A stretch of 64,000 nucleotides of DNA from Planctomycetia bacterium. GTDB lineage: Bacteria; Planctomycetota; Brocadiia; Brocadiales; Brocadiaceae. The first letter of the stretch is position 1, and every line of letters starts with the position of its first letter. The translations under genes and the position numbers were made by a program. Below are positions 48,610 to 57,372 of the stretch, piece after piece. The notes under the pieces were generated by a model that saw nothing but the letters and a program-made list of their open reading frames with translations, was not told the origin of the DNA and searched no databases. The stretch lies in assembly GCA_015075005.1 (NCBI GenBank), contig JABTVC010000002.1, positions 620,001 to 684,000 of the forward strand. The letters run 5' to 3'.

Positions 48610-48848
48610 AAAACCTCATTTGGTAAAATATTGTAATGAAGCGCCCAGTAACTGGCTGTCTTTTTATCAATAGTTCTTGACGACTTTACAACTTCAACAA
48701 TCTCACTGTCGCTATAGCGGTCAAACATCCATTTTATCTGTTCAGGTCTTCCATAGCGCAAAAGCCGTTCTATAATGAACTTCTTATTTTTGACGGTATC
48801 AAGGCTCCTTATGTCCACATCCCAGAAAAATTCTGCAATGTCATTCAT
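48570..48848 (-). CDS. Small DUF6922-like protein, probable partner of the AbiEii-like gene
   Basis: A 92-residue protein starting at ATG 48848 (MNDIAEFFWDVDIRSLDTVK); the frame extends to 48884 without added similarity. IIERLLRYGRPEQIKWMFDRYSDSEIVEVVK is family-like, and the end SYWALHYNI is typical of DUF6922 proteins, which usually precede AbiEii-like genes. The 40-base overlap with that gene supports a two-gene toxin-antitoxin or abortive-infection-type unit. Function as antitoxin is inferred from position. Confidence 0.65.
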   Translation of the reverse strand: MNDIAEFFWDVDIRSLDTVKNKKFIIERLLRYGRPEQIKWMFDRYSDSEIVEVVKSSRTIDKKTASYWALHYNILPNEVLCLNRQLTHECFY

Positions 48849-48905
48849 ATTATTTTTTCCATTTACCACTGTATTCCCCTGCATAACTATTATCTTCCTG
48901 AACTT

Positions 48906-49034
48906 TTAAACTAATTCTGGAAATAGACTGTAACTATAAAAATCTGAGAAAATTTTATTTAGAGCATCATTTATATCTTTTGAATGTATTGTTTTGGCCA
49001 GAACCTTACCCAATTTTGGTGACATAACAGTCAT
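48906..49034 (-). pseudogene. 5' fragment of the 55050-55355-type gene
   Basis: Starting at ATG 49034 behind AAAAGGAGGTCATAA, it encodes MTVMSPKLGKVLAKTIHSKD and NDALNKIFS, almost identical to the start of the gene at 55355-55050, then diverges into a short unrelated tail and stops at TAA 48908-48906. It is part of the three-copy segment (copy A). Confidence 0.75.
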
Positions 49035-49341
49035 TTATGACCTCCTTTTCAAAATAAAAATAAGGATGGCGACTATTTATTGTTTGATGAATAATTTTAA
49101 CACATTCTATTCAATTGATAAATAAGGAACTTCGGAATTCACATCCTCCGGAACAGGTACGTAAGTCTGCCAGTAGTGACCGGGAAAAGGAGACGAATCG
49201 CCTTCGGCTAAAAACCGGAAAAATGGATTAGGGGTTTTGGCAATAGTTTGAATATATGAGAGGAGTACGTAAGGTGTTCCTTGTCTTGTAAAATCAAACG
49301 TCTTATCGACCCGGAGTAATGAGATATCTAATTTGTTTTTA
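48943..49341. repeat. Three-copy segment, copy A
   Basis: About 400 bases contain the 3' end of a glycosyltransferase gene fragment, a spacer, and the 5' part of the MTVMSPKL gene. They recur at 55264-55506 (copy B, with an internal deletion of about 150 bases) and 56990-57341 (copy C), all in the same orientation with a few percent divergence. Confidence 0.9.
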
Positions 49342-49779
49342 TCCGGATACAGAATTGGAGTAATAACAACAATTGAATTTGGATTGAGTTGTTTGAAATC
49401 AATACTTCTTTCAACTTCTGAAATGTGTCCGTTGCTCCCCAACCTAAGTTGGCCAGTTAAATTGACCCTGCGCAATTCTGATTCTGCCCAAATACTGCGT
49501 TCATAATCCCCGTCTTTGACAAACACAATATCCTTACCCGAAGAGTATTACTGCACAATATAAGACAAAAATGTCCAGTCCGCCTTGCTCGATGCCTGCA
49601 TAGATAGTGCCTGGGCATAAATACCAGGCAAATTAAAAAGGGACATTGTAACGATAAGATACCTGAAAATCCAGGTCTTTATTCTTCTTTTTGATGGGGA
49701 AATGGCATCATATCCATATGTTATTATAGGAATCAGCAAAATAGCGCCTGGATAGAGATATCGAGGCGCCCTGTATTAC
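49107..49779 (-). pseudogene. Membrane glycosyltransferase (PMT/ArnT-like) C-terminal fragment
   Basis: The frame reads AILLIPIITYGYDAISPSK, a transmembrane helix, SSKADWTFLSYIVQ, then TAA (49550-49548), then SSGKDIVFVKDGDYERSIWA, DFKQLNPNSIVVITPILYPD and ends at 49107. It looks like the last helix and periplasmic C-terminal domain of a dolichyl-phosphate-mannose-type or ArnT-like glycosyltransferase; the assignment is tentative. The 5' part is cut at the 47-bp repeat (49780) and an in-frame stop splits the rest. Confidence 0.6.
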
Positions 49780-49826
49780 AATTCTTTAGCTTTCAGTGAA
49801 GTCGTCAATAGATTCTCATGGCGCAG
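49780..49826 (+). repeat. 47-bp repeat, copy 2
   Basis: The second copy of the sequence at 47421-47467. Here it abuts the truncated 5' end of the glycosyltransferase fragment. Both copies mark gene-truncation points, as expected for a breakpoint or a mobile-element relic. Confidence 0.8.
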
Positions 49827-50248
49827 CTACACCACAAACAAACGACCACCCCTTAATACCCTCCTTACAAACGAGGAGATACCGGGAAGGAAAAAACTTA
49901 CAAAAAAACAGTTTTTATAGGATGTGCTGGTACCAGGAGAAAGGGAGGGACAATAAATTCCACCCTGTTTTTTCAGTAGTTTTCGTGTTTTAATCAGTGA
50001 AAGGAATGAATAAATGTGCCTTTTTTTTAGAAGCGAACAGATTTGTTTTTCATGACAGGATCGTCTGTGAACGGCATTTCCATCGCAATTTTAAATTCCT
50101 CCCGCAAACTATGTTGTTTGCGGGAGGATTGGGGTCTCTCTATCGGGAAATACGCGAGAGCGTTAGTTTATAATAGCAAACGTTTAATTTTCCAAACTCA
50201 AGTTCTATTCTGTCTCCTGACTTCTATCAAACATCCCCGAAAACACAC
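49827..50248. other. Non-coding stretch downstream of the secreted-protein pseudogene
   Basis: No credible gene. It contains the terminator-like hairpin at 50098-50127 and a purine-rich tract (around 49930-49955). The left border is the 47-bp repeat. Confidence 0.5.
50098..50127 (-). terminator. Terminator-like hairpin after the secreted-protein pseudogene
   Basis: CCTCCCGCAAAC (50098-50109) and GTTTGCGGGAGG (50116-50127) form a perfect 12-bp stem with a 6-base loop. On the minus strand it is followed by AATTT, a weak U-tract. It lies about 120 bases beyond the stop at 50249. Confidence 0.65.
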
Positions 50249-53200
50249 CTACGGCCTATGCCGCACGGAACGGTGTTTCGGATCATCTTCCGATCGTACC
50301 TTTATCTTTACAGTCCCATGCATGGCGCCCACCCCATCGTAGTCCACGCTTTCCAGTTTATAGTAATAGAAATTACCTTGGCCTGGCTGATCCTCAAGGC
50401 TATAGCTACCTCCCGACACGGCATTATCCTTTGCATCGATGAGTACATTGTTGACCTGGGTATACGTACCGTTTCTGCGCCTTGACCTATAGAGATTGAA
50501 TCCTGCACTGTCGGCCTCTCCGGATGTCTCCCATGTCAGGACAACACGGCCATCATCCGCCTCAGCCTTGAAGAAGTTTAAGATAACCGTTGCCGGGTGA
50601 ATAGGCGCGACCATTTCTGAGGGAGTAATGTCAGTGTAACTATCACCGTCGTTAATACCCACGAACCCATAAGATGCCGTGGTGGCTAATGCACTCACGT
50701 TGTTATACAAGTCTTGCACTTCCCGGGCGTTCAACGCCCGATTGAAGATAAGGACTTCGTCTATACTTCCACGGAAAAAGCCCCAATCGGTATACCTTGT
50801 TCCTATAGCCATATAACTCCGCTCCATTAATGGCGCACGATATTCCCCGATGGATGTGTTTGTGTATTCACCAACTGCCCGTCCACATATAACTTCTGTT
50901 CTCCTGTAGCCTTATTGTAGGTGCCAACCACATGATACCAACTCCCATTCGAATCGGTAAAATCCTTTATTGCCTCTTTTACTGTCCTTGTCCCGCTTGC
51001 ATTCCTTGTGGCCACGGCAAACCGAAGTCTATTGGGTGTAGCAGACTGAAAATACAAGTCAAATCCTTCCTGCAATTGCACATTGGCATTATATCTAAAA
51101 CCACCAAATATAACGTTTGTGCCAGATCTGTTTTTATTGAACCATGCAGATACTGAAATCTCATCATAATTCATGCGAGGAATTGTTACATAATCATTCC
51201 CGTCAAAATTCAATCCGCCACCGATTTTACCCGCTGTCCACTGAGCCCCATAAATTGTGCCATGTTTGCCACCTTCTGATGAATCACTGGCAATCGTTCC
51301 ACCCCCTCATCGAAGGCATAGAAGGCCTGCAGCGCCGACGGCCATGCCCCTGTCAGCGTGTATGGCTGGGTCTCGTCAAATTCACCATCGTAACCATAAG
51401 CCCTGATATAATAAGTGCCGGGTTCAAGCGCCTGGTATTCGATACTCTCTGATTCGCCCGCAAGGTTTTCTGAAAAATCAACCGGCTGGTGCGAGGAATT
51501 GTAGATCTCCAGGTCATAATCTTTCTCTGGTGGCACATGGAGGTTCAGGGTGATCGTTCCGGGGTTCACTACGTTGATCTGAAAATAGTCATTATCGGCA
51601 GGGCTGCATATCTTCCCCGCATAGCTCTTCCCCGATATCAGCGGTCCAAAGGCGACGCTAAAATCGTCATTTGGCTCGTAATCATCGGTACAGTCGGTCG
51701 CCTTACTGAAGAGGATGCTGTCACTGGCCACATTTGAATGCACATCGTAGTCATTTTTGACCTTGAAATAGACGGTCTTCGTACCATCACCCTTGCTCAG
51801 TTTAAAACGGGTGCGTTGAGTAAGTCCGCCACTCGACGCCCGTAGAATTCTGGCGACTCGCTGGCCATGTAGTGTGTGGATTGCCCATTACCGTATTATT
51901 CAGCGTCACCGTCCGTCTGTTGGTTCCGGCCGCACCATTGTTGATGCTAAATGAAGTGACTATGATCGGGGTTGGCAGGGGTGGCTCCCCAAGGACAATG
52001 TCTCCAAATGCCGACGTATCCAGATAATTATTTGCCGTTCCTATCCAGATTGCCTGCCTTCGACCCCCTCCGTTGTCGTCATCGTATACCCACGCTGACC
52101 AAGGGCCACCATACCGCCGTGGGGGTAATCCCAGATTGCTCCACGGTATGGCTAGTTCTATACTATACCCACCAGAAATGGGCGGCCAGCCGTGTAACAC
52201 CCGTCGACTTGCCATGTTGCTCAAAGAGGGCTGAATCGAACCACCCCTTAATGAACTGGCGGTCGTAACTATCGTAGGTCGTACCATGGTTATGGTCTCC
52301 ATCGATATAGATCTCCACACTATCATCTTCATGGACATACGCCGAATCATTGTAGAGGGTATCATCCAGCACCTTCATACCCACATACAGATAGGTAGTA
52401 TCCCAGAGCACACCGAACTTTGTGTTGTTGTTCGTCGTCCCAATGACCGTTTTATTTACATCGGTTGCTATATCCCAGGCGGATTCACTTACATTGCCAT
52501 CCACAATTATTTTTGGGCTCACATAAGGCACGATAAACGGAGTGGTAAAGCCCCAGGTGTAGTCAGATGTTATTGTATTGCCAGCCTCGTCCGTTACCCC
52601 GGTGGTAATCATTGCCGTGTAGGTGGTGGAAACTACCAAAGGGCTTGAAGGGGTAAATGTAGCCGTTGTACCACTATAAGAAACCGTTCCATCAATATTG
52701 GTGCTACCATTATTTAAGATAAAGGTGTTCGTGGTAATTGTAGTGGCATCCATGGACTCGCTGAATGTAGCGGTGATGCTGCTATTAATATTTATTTTAG
52801 TTGCATTATTGGCTGGATTTGTTGAAGTTACCGTCGGCGGTGTTGGATCGGCTCCGACTGGAATAACCTTGAGATACGGTCGCATTGTTACATCCGGGTT
52901 GTCTGAAGACCCTATACTAAACTGGGTAGCAGCATTATTACAGTCTCCATCAGGTGAATAGATTACCAGTCCATTATTTGGTATTGAACCGCTCTTCCAT
53001 TGTCTGTAAACCTCTGTTATATTATATTCCTTGTTTCCAAAGTTATTTGGAAAAGCTATGTTTATTGGACCATATACCGCAGCTCCCTCTGACGGCGGGA
53101 AAGACGGTAACGATATTTCACCCCATGGTTCTAAAACAGGATAAAAGTAGAAATCTGCAATGCAATTTGAATAACAATGATCTGTATGCGAAAAATGCGT

Positions 53201-53530
53201 AACCCCCAGATAAACCCTTGCGACATTGTCAGGGAGGGTCGAGATGTTAAATTGTATATATCCCTTATCATTACATGGGTTGCATGTGCTTCTCGGCCTG
53301 CCGATAATGTCGTAATCTGCGCCATAATATTTTTCCTCCTCACATCGATAAAAAAATGTGTCTTTGCCCGCATTTATGGATCCATCGTCAGTGCCATCAT
53401 TCAAGCCAGGACCAGGTCTGAAAATCTGGAATGTATCTGCATTAGTTGTCATAACGTGCATTATTAATATCAAAAACAACACCGCTATGGATAGCGATAT
53501 CCCTGCGCCCACATCCTTTATTCTCTTCAC
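50249..53530 (-). pseudogene. Secreted multidomain carbohydrate-binding protein, broken by at least five frameshifts
   Basis: The N-terminal frame (53530-52163) has a signal peptide (SIAVLFLILIMHVMTTNA), a DNRLRE-type domain (~30-225), an SbsA/Big_5-type Ig domain (PPTVTSTNPANNATKININ) and a CBM9-like domain (IIVDGNVSESAWD). Other frames continue it: GWPPISGGYSIELAIPWSNL (CBM9), a NNGAAGTNRRTVTLNN segment, a PPC domain (DDYEPNDDFSVAFGPLI), a LamG/concanavalin-like domain (FDGNDYVTIPRM to FRGSIDEVLIFNRAL) and an FnIII-like end. Frames break near 52195, 51875, 51835, 51304 and 50830. About 1,090 codons if repaired. Preceded by a riboswitch-like leader and terminator. No enzyme domain is visible. 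Confidence 0.85.
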
Positions 53531-53725
53531 TTTTCTCCTCTTTCTTAATAAATGTATCTGGTAAGTTAGTCAGAAAAATAGCTTCTTGGATTATTAGAAA
53601 CGACAACATACTTTTAGTCACCTATCACATTCAAATATCCCATTCAATCTAGCAAGAATCCATTTCTCCTCAACTCCATCCACACTCGTGGCGCCATGAG
53701 TCAGCCGAGGAGTCGCAGCAGTAAA

Positions 53726-53778
53726 CAAAAAAGCCTTACTGCAAAGATATTCAATGAAACATCTTCGGCAGTAAGGCT
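53726..53778 (-). terminator. Leader terminator downstream of the riboswitch-like element
   Basis: On the minus strand AGCCTTACTGC (53778-53768) pairs perfectly with GCAGTAAGGCT (53742-53732), followed at once by TTTTTT. The loop can extend the stem (AAGAT/ATCTT). It lies between the aptamer-like region and the ATG at 53530, the expected place for an attenuator expression platform. Confidence 0.88.
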
Positions 53779-53824
53779 ATCTTTTCTCAACGACTTCCTT
53801 AAACTATTTCTAAAAGGCTCTTCC

Positions 53825-53910
53825 GGCCTCTCCGTACGTCCGTGTACGTTTAAAAGATCCTTTACTTTGCGTCCCCTGATCGCTCAGGGTTTGCCTTTAT
53901 CGTGATAAAA
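53825..53910 (-). ncRNA. Cyclic-di-GMP-I (GEMM)-like riboswitch aptamer
   Basis: On the minus strand the sequence reads CGATAAAGGCAAACC, a CTGA-GCGA-TCAG hairpin with a GNRA tetraloop, then GGGGACGCAAAG. This is the highly conserved first half of the GEMM-I aptamer, which binds c-di-GMP. The second half (AAAGGATC ... GGCCGGAAGAGCC) is divergent. It can still form a stem (AAAGGaTCTT with AAGAgCCTTT) enclosing a CGTAC/GTACG hairpin. A terminator follows about 50 bases later and the secreted carbohydrate-binding protein gene after that. Confidence 0.75.
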
Positions 53911-53978
53911 TTTTGTTTATGGTAGCAAATAAGCAAAACAAACGCCAGCATATTGTCGCAACGAAGAATTTTAAAGAA

Positions 53979-54260
53979 TTATTTCATATCAACGATAACA
54001 TCTTCGATAAAGTCGTAATCAATATCCAGGCAGTTGACCTTTTTACCTCTCACGATTGGGTTTTCAATAATTTGGCCGTTTGTTCCCCCGATATACAAGT
54101 CCGGAAAGGGTCGAGGAATCAGAGCCTTTGAGAATTCCCAACAATGCCTTTTCTCCGTCAGAGCGAATCATGAAATCAATATAAGGATACTCTTTAAATT
54201 TGATGTAATTTAAGCAAGCGCTTGACGTTATAATAATCCATTTCACTGTAACGTTGAACC
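53979..54260 (-). pseudogene. B12-binding radical SAM fragment, frameshifted
   Basis: The frame from 54246 reads KWIIITSSACLNYIKFKEYP, DFMIRSDGEKALLGILKGSD and LSGLVY, the end of a cobalamin-binding domain. After a frame change near 54088-54094 (a GGGGG run) it continues GGTNGQIIENPIVRGKKVNC and DIDYDFIEDVIVDMK to TAA 53981-53979. Both ends are missing, including the Fe-S motif. It lies just upstream of the riboswitch-like leader. Confidence 0.65.
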
Positions 54261-54454
54261 AAAAAACAAAATCTTTTTCATTTGTTTTTAGATTGCATCT
54301 TCAAACGCTTACGACAACAAGCCTTCTGATTTACCTAAGACGATACAAATAACGTTACCAGGCAAAATGTATATAAGGATTGAATATATCCAACAACACT
54401 TGGATATATTGAGCTTATTTGTATTTTGTAAAAACTACCATCAACCAACAAGGT

Positions 54455-54742
54455 TTAAGTAATTAATTCAAGCCTTAATTTCTCTATCCGTGAGCGCACC
54501 GGTTTTAATTCAGTGATTGTTATATACACAAGGGGTGTATCTTTTTCGGCTATACTTTGTGCTGTTTTTCTTGCCCAGTTGTTAAATTCCTCATCGCCTT
54601 CCATTTGCATAACAACAAGGGCATTGTCGGGTATCTTGTTAGCAAATTCAGGGTACTCCAGAACATATCTGTCAAATTCCTTAACAAGCATGCCGTTTTT
54701 TTCTACAAATCTCTTATTGTCTATCACAGAAGAAATGACCAT
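54455..54742 (-). CDS. Small conserved protein (DUF5647-like)
   Basis: A 95-residue soluble protein: FDRYVLEYPEFANKIPDNAL and VVMQMEGDEEFNNWARKTAQ. It is similar in character to DUF5647-type proteins found beside toxin-antitoxin genes. It overlaps the upstream TumE-like gene by 19 bases, so it is the third gene of a compact operon (55355 to 54455). I cannot assign a function. A modulating role in the toxin-antitoxin unit is inference from context. Confidence 0.6.
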   Translation of the reverse strand: MVISSVIDNKRFVEKNGMLVKEFDRYVLEYPEFANKIPDNALVVMQMEGDEEFNNWARKTAQSIAEKDTPLVYITITELKPVRSRIEKLRLELIT

Positions 54743-55059
54743 ACCTCTGATAACATCTCAATTATTTCTTCAATAGTTTTCTTATTTATGCTATGGTGAG
54801 TTTCAGGATTTTCCAGCGGATGGAAATGCCACCCTCTCATATTGTCGCAATCTATACCCCAAATCCGCCTGTTATCTTCTATAAGTGCAAAGGCTGTAGT
54901 TCCAGTAATTTCATTAAAATATATCTGTAAGAAACGATTGTTCTTTAATATTGCACGACCTTTAAGAACAAATACCTCTGTCTGAATATCTACCTTCTCA
55001 ACAAAATGAAGTTTAGAAAGACCTTCGAGCAACAAAAGAAGAAATTGGCTTATATCCAC
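54724..55059 (-). CDS. TumE-like (DUF6516) toxin
   Basis: A 111-residue protein resembling TumE/DUF6516 putative toxins. An N-terminal helix (QFLLLLLEGLSKLHFV) is followed by beta strands with VFVLKGRAILKNNRFLQIYF. The diagnostic region is NRRIWGIDCDNMRGWHFHPLENPETHH, with the W-x-x-D and H-rich cluster expected in this group. It overlaps the upstream coiled-coil gene by 10 bases and the downstream gene by 19. The usual HTH antitoxin is not present; the upstream gene takes that position. Confidence 0.65.
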   Translation of the reverse strand: MDISQFLLLLLEGLSKLHFVEKVDIQTEVFVLKGRAILKNNRFLQIYFNEITGTTAFALIEDNRRIWGIDCDNMRGWHFHPLENPETHHSINKKTIEEIIEMLSEVWSFLL

Positions 55060-55355
55060 TGTCTTTTAATCTCTTCATAGTGTTTTTTTAATGTCTCAGC
55101 CTCTTCCCACTGCCAGTAGTCTTTTTCTGCACTAAAGGAATAACTATCTTCTTTCAAAGTCCCCTCTTTAAAATGCCCTTTGAATTCCTCAAAACTCATC
55201 TCCCATTTCTTCTGGAACCTATCAATTATTTCCTGCAATGCCCCTAACTTTAATTCCAAATATTCTGAGAAAATTTTATTTAGAGCATCATTTATATCTT
55301 TTGAATGTGTTGTTTTGACCAGAACCTCACCCAATTTTGGTGACATAACAGTCAT
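55050..55355 (-). CDS. Coiled-coil partner of the TumE-like gene
   Basis: A 101-residue charged, helical protein (EEFKGHFKEGTLKEDSYSFS, EEAETLKKHYEEIKRQWI) starting at ATG 55355 behind a strong AAAAGGAGGTC site. It has no DNA-binding motif that I can see. It precedes and overlaps a TumE-like gene, so an antitoxin role is plausible. Its 5' region and leader occur two more times in the window as truncated copies (48906-49034 and ~56990-57034), showing that this gene's start has been repeatedly duplicated. Confidence 0.62.
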   Translation of the reverse strand: MTVMSPKLGEVLVKTTHSKDINDALNKIFSEYLELKLGALQEIIDRFQKKWEMSFEEFKGHFKEGTLKEDSYSFSAEKDYWQWEEAETLKKHYEEIKRQWI

Positions 55356-55506
55356 TTATGACCTCCTTTTCAAAATAAAAATAAGGATGGCGACTATTTA
55401 TTGTTTGATGAATAATTTTAACACATTCTATTCAATTGATAAATAAGGAACTTCGGAGTCTTGTAAAATCAAACGTCTTATCGACCCTGAGTAATGAGAT
55501 ATCTAA
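55264..55506. repeat. Three-copy segment, copy B
   Basis: Corresponds to copy A with an internal deletion: AACTTCGGA joins directly to GTCTTGTAAAATC near 55458. It keeps the intact start of the coiled-coil gene. Its right end (GAGATATCTAAT) meets the stop of the RelE/ParE-like gene. Confidence 0.88.
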
Positions 55507-55799
55507 TGGTAAGTTATATAGTCAATCCACCTCTTATAATCTTTGTCTGTGTCTTTTTCTATAGCAACAATCCAGACATTAATTATCTGGAGTTTTACAG
55601 GGAACAAAATCCTCCATCGCCCTACTCTTTTTCTGAATATTTTGGGAGCATTTTTCAAAGACTTAACATTCGAACTCTGCAATCCCTTCTCTTCCAGTTC
55701 ATCCAACGCCTTTGACAACCTATAAAATGTCTTTTTGTCCCTTAGAGAAACTTTTTCAAGTGTCTCTTCCGCAAAAGTATTGACGATGAGTTTAAACAT
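55503..55799 (-). CDS. RelE/ParE-family toxin
   Basis: A 98-residue basic protein with the RelE/ParE fold: an N-terminal helix pair (LSKALDELEEKGLQ), then IFRKRVGRWRILFPVKLQII and NVWIVAIEKDTDKDYKRW. It would act as an mRNA interferase or gyrase poison at ribosome or gyrase; sequence alone does not separate these. Its ATG overlaps the antitoxin stop by 8 bases. Its stop codon falls inside the end of repeat copy B, so its last residues may have been altered when the segment was joined. Confidence 0.82.
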   Translation of the reverse strand: MFKLIVNTFAEETLEKVSLRDKKTFYRLSKALDELEEKGLQSSNVKSLKNAPKIFRKRVGRWRILFPVKLQIINVWIVAIEKDTDKDYKRWIDYITYH

Positions 55800-55950
55800 G
55801 CTCCATCAGCTTCTTTTTCAGTTCCTTCCATTCCTTGCCCGGCCTTGTTTGAGCCTTCATCGCCTCGAGAACCAAGATAGTATCCAGGAGGTCTTCGTAT
55901 TTATTCAGGGCAATTCTTTCGAGTTTTTTTATCTGTTTTGTAGTAGACAT
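55792..55950 (-). CDS. Small antitoxin of the RelE/ParE-like toxin
   Basis: A 52-residue protein (STTKQIKKLERIALNKYEDL, then ILVLEAMKAQTRPGKEW). I start at ATG 55950 because GGAGG lies 5 bases upstream; the frame extends back to 55974. It is too short for a separate DNA-binding domain and probably wraps the toxin. The order antitoxin-toxin and the 8-base overlap support the assignment. Its upstream region runs into the truncated IS701-like element at about 56020. Confidence 0.75.
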   Translation of the reverse strand: MSTTKQIKKLERIALNKYEDLLDTILVLEAMKAQTRPGKEWKELKKKLMEHV

Positions 55951-56019
55951 TCTTACCTCCAATTTTGCCATCAAATTTTATCTTCCAGTTCTTTTACAAT
56001 AGTTTCCTTATAATCAACT

Positions 56020-56990
56020 GCCGTGGCAAAAGCTACCCACACTGATTACCAAAGGCTACAATACTTCTTTTCTGATTCCCGTTGGGACATCCAGGCGCTG
56101 AAGCGCAAGAGGCTGGAAATTATTCAAAAACAAAGAACCACTGCATCCACAAAAGACGGGCTTCTTGCCATTGACGACACCGGATGCCCAAAACCCTTTG
56201 CAAGAAAGACCGAAGGCGCAAAATGGCAGTATTGCGGCCCTCTCAAGAGGGAAGAAGTCTGTAATGTTGGCGTTGCCGCTGTTTTTGTCTCACCATCAAA
56301 ACATTTTCCCATCGACATAGTCCCCTATCTTTCTGCCAATGAGTTTCCCAGAGGAAAAAACGATTCCCGCTTCAAGGACAAAATACAAATCGCCTCAGAA
56401 CTCTTCGACGCCTATTCCAAAACGGTTGATTTCTCCGGCACTGTCTTCGACTCGTGGTATGCCACTACACGATTTCTTACCCATATTCACAAAGCAGGTC
56501 AAGTCTTTTACTCTGAAATAAAGTCCAACAGAAACATCTTCATGTTTGTTGTCATTTTGGGCAAGTGGAATAAGGACGACGACAATAGCTACCACGTCCT
56601 TATTACCAACAAACTCAACTCTTCTGCCAAAATGGTTATTGCAAACTATCTGCTCCGCTGGGGGATTGAACACTGTTTCAAGGAACTCAAAGATGCTTTT
56701 TACTTTGACCACTATCAGGTCAGGCATATCAATAAAATTGATAGATACTGGAATCTCTGCCTTACCGCCTGGACTCTTACTTATTGGATCAAGCAAAATG
56801 CCTATCTCGCTAAAATCCTTGAAACTAAGCCTACCACCTTTAACGAAATCAAGCTGGCTGTCAATTCTATTCTCGAATTCGCCTCTACCACTGCCTTGTC
56901 AATGAACGATAAGCTTGCCGATGGCTATTTTAAAATTAAATCAAAACGCCGCAAGAAAAAATGCGCCGCTTAATTTTTTAACAAAGTAAT
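56020..56990 (+). mobile_element. IS701-like element, 5' truncated
   Basis: The transposase homology starts abruptly at about 56020 and ends near 56975. The right border at about 56990 joins repeat copy C. No inverted repeats were found at these borders, and the left end is evidently lost. It lies between direct repeats B and C together with the RelE/ParE-like pair. Confidence 0.65.
56023..56973 (+). CDS. IS701-like transposase, N-terminally truncated
   Basis: A 316-residue DDE transposase of the IS4/IS701 type. GLLAIDDTGCPKPFARK (D51/D52) is the first catalytic acid region. SGTVFDSWYATT (D143) is the second, and LRWGIEHCFKELKDAF (E216) is the third. The family usually has 60-100 more N-terminal residues. 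Here the frame opens at GTG 56023 with AKATHTDYQRLQYFFSDS, which is already internal. The catalytic core and C-terminal basic tail (KIKSKRRKKKCAA) are complete, but without the N-terminus and ends the element is probably immobile. Confidence 0.82.
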   Translation: MAKATHTDYQRLQYFFSDSRWDIQALKRKRLEIIQKQRTTASTKDGLLAIDDTGCPKPFARKTEGAKWQYCGPLKREEVCNVGVAAVFVSPSKHFPIDIVPYLSANEFPRGKNDSRFKDKIQIASELFDAYSKTVDFSGTVFDSWYATTRFLTHIHKAGQVFYSEIKSNRNIFMFVVILGKWNKDDDNSYHVLITNKLNSSAKMVIANYLLRWGIEHCFKELKDAFYFDHYQVRHINKIDRYWNLCLTAWTLTYWIKQNAYLAKILETKPTTFNEIKLAVNSILEFASTTALSMNDKLADGYFKIKSKRRKKKCAA

Positions 56991-57341
56991 GTTTTGACCA
57001 GAACCTCACCCAATTTTGGTGACATAACAGTCATTTATGACCTCCTTTTCAAAATAAAAATAAGGATGGCGACTATTTATTGTTTGATGAATAATTTTAA
57101 CACATTCTATTCAATTGATATATATGGAATTTCAGAATTCACATTCTCCAAAATGGGTACGTAAGTCTGCCAGTAGTGACCGGGAAAAGGAGACGAACCG
57201 CCTTCGGCTAAAACCGGAAAAATGGATTAAGGGTTTTGGCAATAGTTTGAATATATGAGAGGAGTACATAAGGTGTTCCTTGTCTTGTAAAATCAAACGT
57301 CTTATCGACCCTGAGTAATGAGATATCTAATCTGTTTTTAA
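56990..57341. repeat. Three-copy segment, copy C
   Basis: Matches copy A over its glycosyltransferase-end and spacer parts. The MTVMSPKL gene start is present but is cut after about 15 codons by the IS701-like border at 56990. The glycosyltransferase fragment here has further indels (CTAAAACCGG versus CTAAAAACCGG). Confidence 0.88.
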
Positions 57342-57372
57342 CTTACCCGTGCTTGATATTTTTATTGATTCT

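Noticed and set aside
53913..54131. 72-codon plus-strand frame
   Set aside because: It is antisense to the radical SAM fragment and has no ribosome site or family similarity.
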